A stretch of DNA of 64,000 nucleotides from Pseudomonas abietaniphila (GTDB taxonomy: Bacteria > Pseudomonadota > Gammaproteobacteria > Pseudomonadales > Pseudomonadaceae): NCBI RefSeq assembly GCF_039697315.1, contig NZ_CP155619.1, forward strand, positions 6,014,001-6,078,000, given 5' to 3'. A program made the position numbers and the translations under genes. A model generated the notes under the pieces. That model saw nothing but the letters and a program-made list of their open reading frames with translations, did not search any database and had not been told where the DNA came from. Of this stretch, positions 62,292-64,000 are shown in pieces. Each line of letters begins with the position of its first letter. The first letter of the stretch is position 1.

Positions 62292-64000
62292 ATGCCCTTG
62301 AATCCCTCTGCGCCTGACGATCAACCGACCGATCAGCAGTCGCCCGCCATCGAAAAAGCGTTGCACGAGAGTGAGCGGCAGTTCCGCACGCTCGCGGACA
62401 ACATGAGTCAGTTGGCGTGGATTGCCGATCCTGTCGGTCGGATTTACTGGTACAACGCGCGCTGGTACAGCTACACGGGCACGTCCCATGAAGCGATGAT
62501 GGCGTTGGGTTGGCGATCACTTCATCACCCCGATCATCTGGAGCGTGTGGATTCCCGGATGCGCCGTTGCTTTGCCACCGGATCGATCTGGGAAGACACG
62601 TTCCCGTTGCGCGGCAAAGACGGTCTGTATCGTTGGTTCCTGTGCCGAGCACTGCCCATTCGGGATGAGCAGGGCGGTATCACTTATTGGCTGGGTACCA
62701 GCACCGACATTACCGCACAGGTCAAGGCAGAGGATGCGCTGCGTGAGCTCAATGAAAGCCTGGAGCGGCGTGTCGCGGAGCGGACGCGCGAGCTGGCGGC
62801 AATCAACGAGCGCTTGCAGATCGAGATCACCGAGCGTGCTCAGGCTGAAGAGGCGTTACGCCACGCGCAAAAGATGGACGCCATTGGGCAGTTGACGGGC
62901 GGCATTGCCCATGACTTCAACAACATGCTCACGGGTGTGCTGGGCGCATTGGACCTGATTCGGCGTCGAGTCGCTGCCGGGCGGGTGTCGGAGATTGATC
63001 GTTATATCGAGGCTGCGACGAGTTCGGCGAATCGTGCGGCCTCGCTGACCCATCGGCTGTTGGCGTTCGCAAGGCGCCAGTCGCTGAATACGCGCCCGGT
63101 GGACATCAATCACATGGTCGAGTCCATGGAGGAGTTGCTGCGGCGCACGATTGGCGAAAGCATTGAGCTGGAAATCGACCTGAACAGCTCGCTGCGGTTG
63201 ACCCACACCGACGAGCACCAGCTTGAAAACGCACTGCTGAACCTGGTGATCAATGCGCGCGACGCCATGCCTGACGGCGGCCGTTTGCTGATCCAGACTG
63301 AAGTCGTGCATGTGGCCGTGCTGCACGATGCACTCACGCCGGGTGATTACGTGCGCTTGAGCGTGCAGGACACGGGCACCGGTATGTCCAGCGACGTCAT
63401 CGCCCGCGCTTTCGATCCTTTCTTCACCACCAAACCCATCGGTCAGGGCACAGGCCTTGGGTTGTCGATGGTGTACGGCTTTATCAACCAGACCGGTGGC
63501 CAGGTGCAGATCGATAGCGCTGAAGGCCAGGGCACGCGCATCGACCTGTATCTGCCGTGTCACTTCGAAGCGAATGAGCGACAGGTGCCAACGAATGAAG
63601 ACCCGGCCCCGCCTCGGGCCAGTCAGGGCGAGCGCGTGCTGGTCGTCGAGGACGAGCCGGATGTGCGGATGTTGGTGGTCGACGTGCTGCGCGAGCTCGG
63701 CTACTCGGTAGACGTGGCGTCGGACGGCGCGGCGGCGTTGCCGATCCTGCTGGGGTCTGGCCGTATCGATCTGTTGGTGACCGATGTCGGGCTTCCGGGC
63801 ATGAATGGGCGGCAGCTCGCAGAAATCGCCCGCCAGCACCGGCCTGACCTGCGCGTGCTGTTCATGACGGGGTATGCGCGCAATGCCCAGGTGCGAGGAG
63901 ACTTTCTCGAGAGTGGCATGGACATGCTGACCAAGCCCTTCAGTATCGACGAGCTGGCTCAGCGAGTGCGCGGTCTGATCGAAGCGCCGTCGGACGGCGC
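62292..64000 (+). CDS. Hybrid sensor histidine kinase (PAS-HisKA-HATPase-REC), 3' end outside window
   Basis: At least 569 residues are visible. Order: PAS domain ([20 protein letters not shown] to about residue 145), a coiled linker ([18 protein letters not shown]), HisKA with the phospho-His in [12 protein letters not shown], an HATPase domain with [17 protein letters not shown] and GTGLGLSMV, and a receiver domain ([13 protein letters not shown] ... [11 protein letters not shown], with phosphorylatable Asp). The kinase is soluble, with no membrane segments. ATG 62292 is used; a TTG at 62265 has a better upstream AAGGA, so the start is uncertain. The signal is unknown. Confidence 0.85.
   Translation, partial: MPLNPSAPDDQPTDQQSPAIEKALHESERQFRTLADNMSQLAWIADPVGRIYWYNARWYSYTGTSHEAMMALGWRSLHHPDHLERVDSRMRRCFATGSIWEDTFPLRGKDGLYRWFLCRALPIRDEQGGITYWLGTSTDITAQVKAEDALRELNESLERRVAERTRELAAINERLQIEITERAQAEEALRHAQKMDAIGQLTGGIAHDFNNMLTGVLGALDLIRRRVAAGRVSEIDRYIEAATSSANRAASLTHRLLAFARRQSLNTRPVDINHMVESMEELLRRTIGESIELEIDLNSSLRLTHTDEHQLENALLNLVINARDAMPDGGRLLIQTEVVHVAVLHDALTPGDYVRLSVQDTGTGMSSDVIARAFDPFFTTKPIGQGTGLGLSMVYGFINQTGGQVQIDSAEGQGTRIDLYLPCHFEANERQVPTNEDPAPPRASQGERVLVVEDEPDVRMLVVDVLRELGYSVDVASDGAAALPILLGSGRIDLLVTDVGLPGMNGRQLAEIARQHRPDLRVLFMTGYARNAQVRGDFLESGMDMLTKPFSIDELAQRVRGLIEAPSDG

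Overview
The window is a stretch of a Pseudomonas chromosome, probably from the fluorescens/syringae side of the genus. The evidence is the high GC content, REP/BIME-type intergenic repeats with GAATTC- or GCTTGC-centred arms, a TreY/TreZ/GlgX/MalQ/GlgA trehalose block, a tricarballylate (tcu) operon, a short-form Gnd next to Zwf, and several small Pseudomonas-type proteins. I see no rRNA, tRNA, insertion sequence, prophage or CRISPR array. The species call is inference.

Layout. 1-1.5 kb: a corrinoid-type ABC importer (binding protein and start of the permease) behind a clear cobalamin riboswitch. 1.5-5 kb: a racemase-fold enzyme that lacks one of the two family cysteines, an NCS1 transporter and an aldo/keto reductase. 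5.2-6.3 kb: an orphan ClpP-like protease and two small proteins. 6.4-8.9 kb: a tightly overlapping acyl-CoA-dehydrogenase-like / PIG-L deacetylase / methyltransferase operon; a family-2 glycosyltransferase that may belong with it lies 4 kb away (13.2-13.8 kb). Between them sit a copper-delivery group (DUF2946-like, SCO, PCuAC), a tandem array with an exact 140-bp period, and mntH. 13.8-16.4 kb: a candidate small RNA, a PfpI/DJ-1 protein, a lipoprotein, and a secreted glycine-rich repeat protein carrying a GGT microsatellite. 16.8-20.8 kb: a large multicopper oxidase followed by an SCO-cytochrome c fusion.

20.9-26.5 kb holds mixed metabolic genes (GH3 glycosidase, trans-aconitate methyltransferase, cupin, TauE/SafE exporter, acetyltransferase). 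26.5-33 kb holds a PLP ammonia-lyase and the tcuR-tcuABC locus; its regulatory gap contains two copies of an element related to the 140-bp array but with the internal spacer flipped. 33.2-34.6 kb is a soluble chemoreceptor with its signalling module at the N-terminus. 34.8-45.9 kb is the glgA-treZ-malQ-treY-(DUF2934)-glgX block, which turns ADP-glucose into alpha-glucan and alpha-glucan into trehalose. 46.5-51.4 kb has an acetyltransferase, a TerC-CBS membrane protein with a possible leader peptide, a CptA-type phosphoethanolamine transferase and a 57-aa coiled-coil protein. 51.7-57 kb is a coupled gnd-zwf-HAD-GH15 run. 57-59.5 kb has alkB and a group of small proteins and lipoproteins, three of them under 60 residues. 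59.8-64 kb has galU, gor and the start of a hybrid sensor kinase cut by the window edge.

Working together: three copper modules (SCO/PCuAC, multicopper oxidase/SCO-cyt c, DUF2946-like) suggest periplasmic copper insertion. The carbohydrate genes (glg/tre block, GH15, gnd/zwf, galU) connect storage glucan, trehalose and the oxidative pentose phosphate pathway. The most unusual signals are the 140-bp array with its arm/spacer rearrangement at 31.7 kb, the candidate sRNA at 14 kb, the dispersed ACAD/PIG-L/MT/GT2 set and the glycine-rich/multicopper-oxidase neighbourhood.
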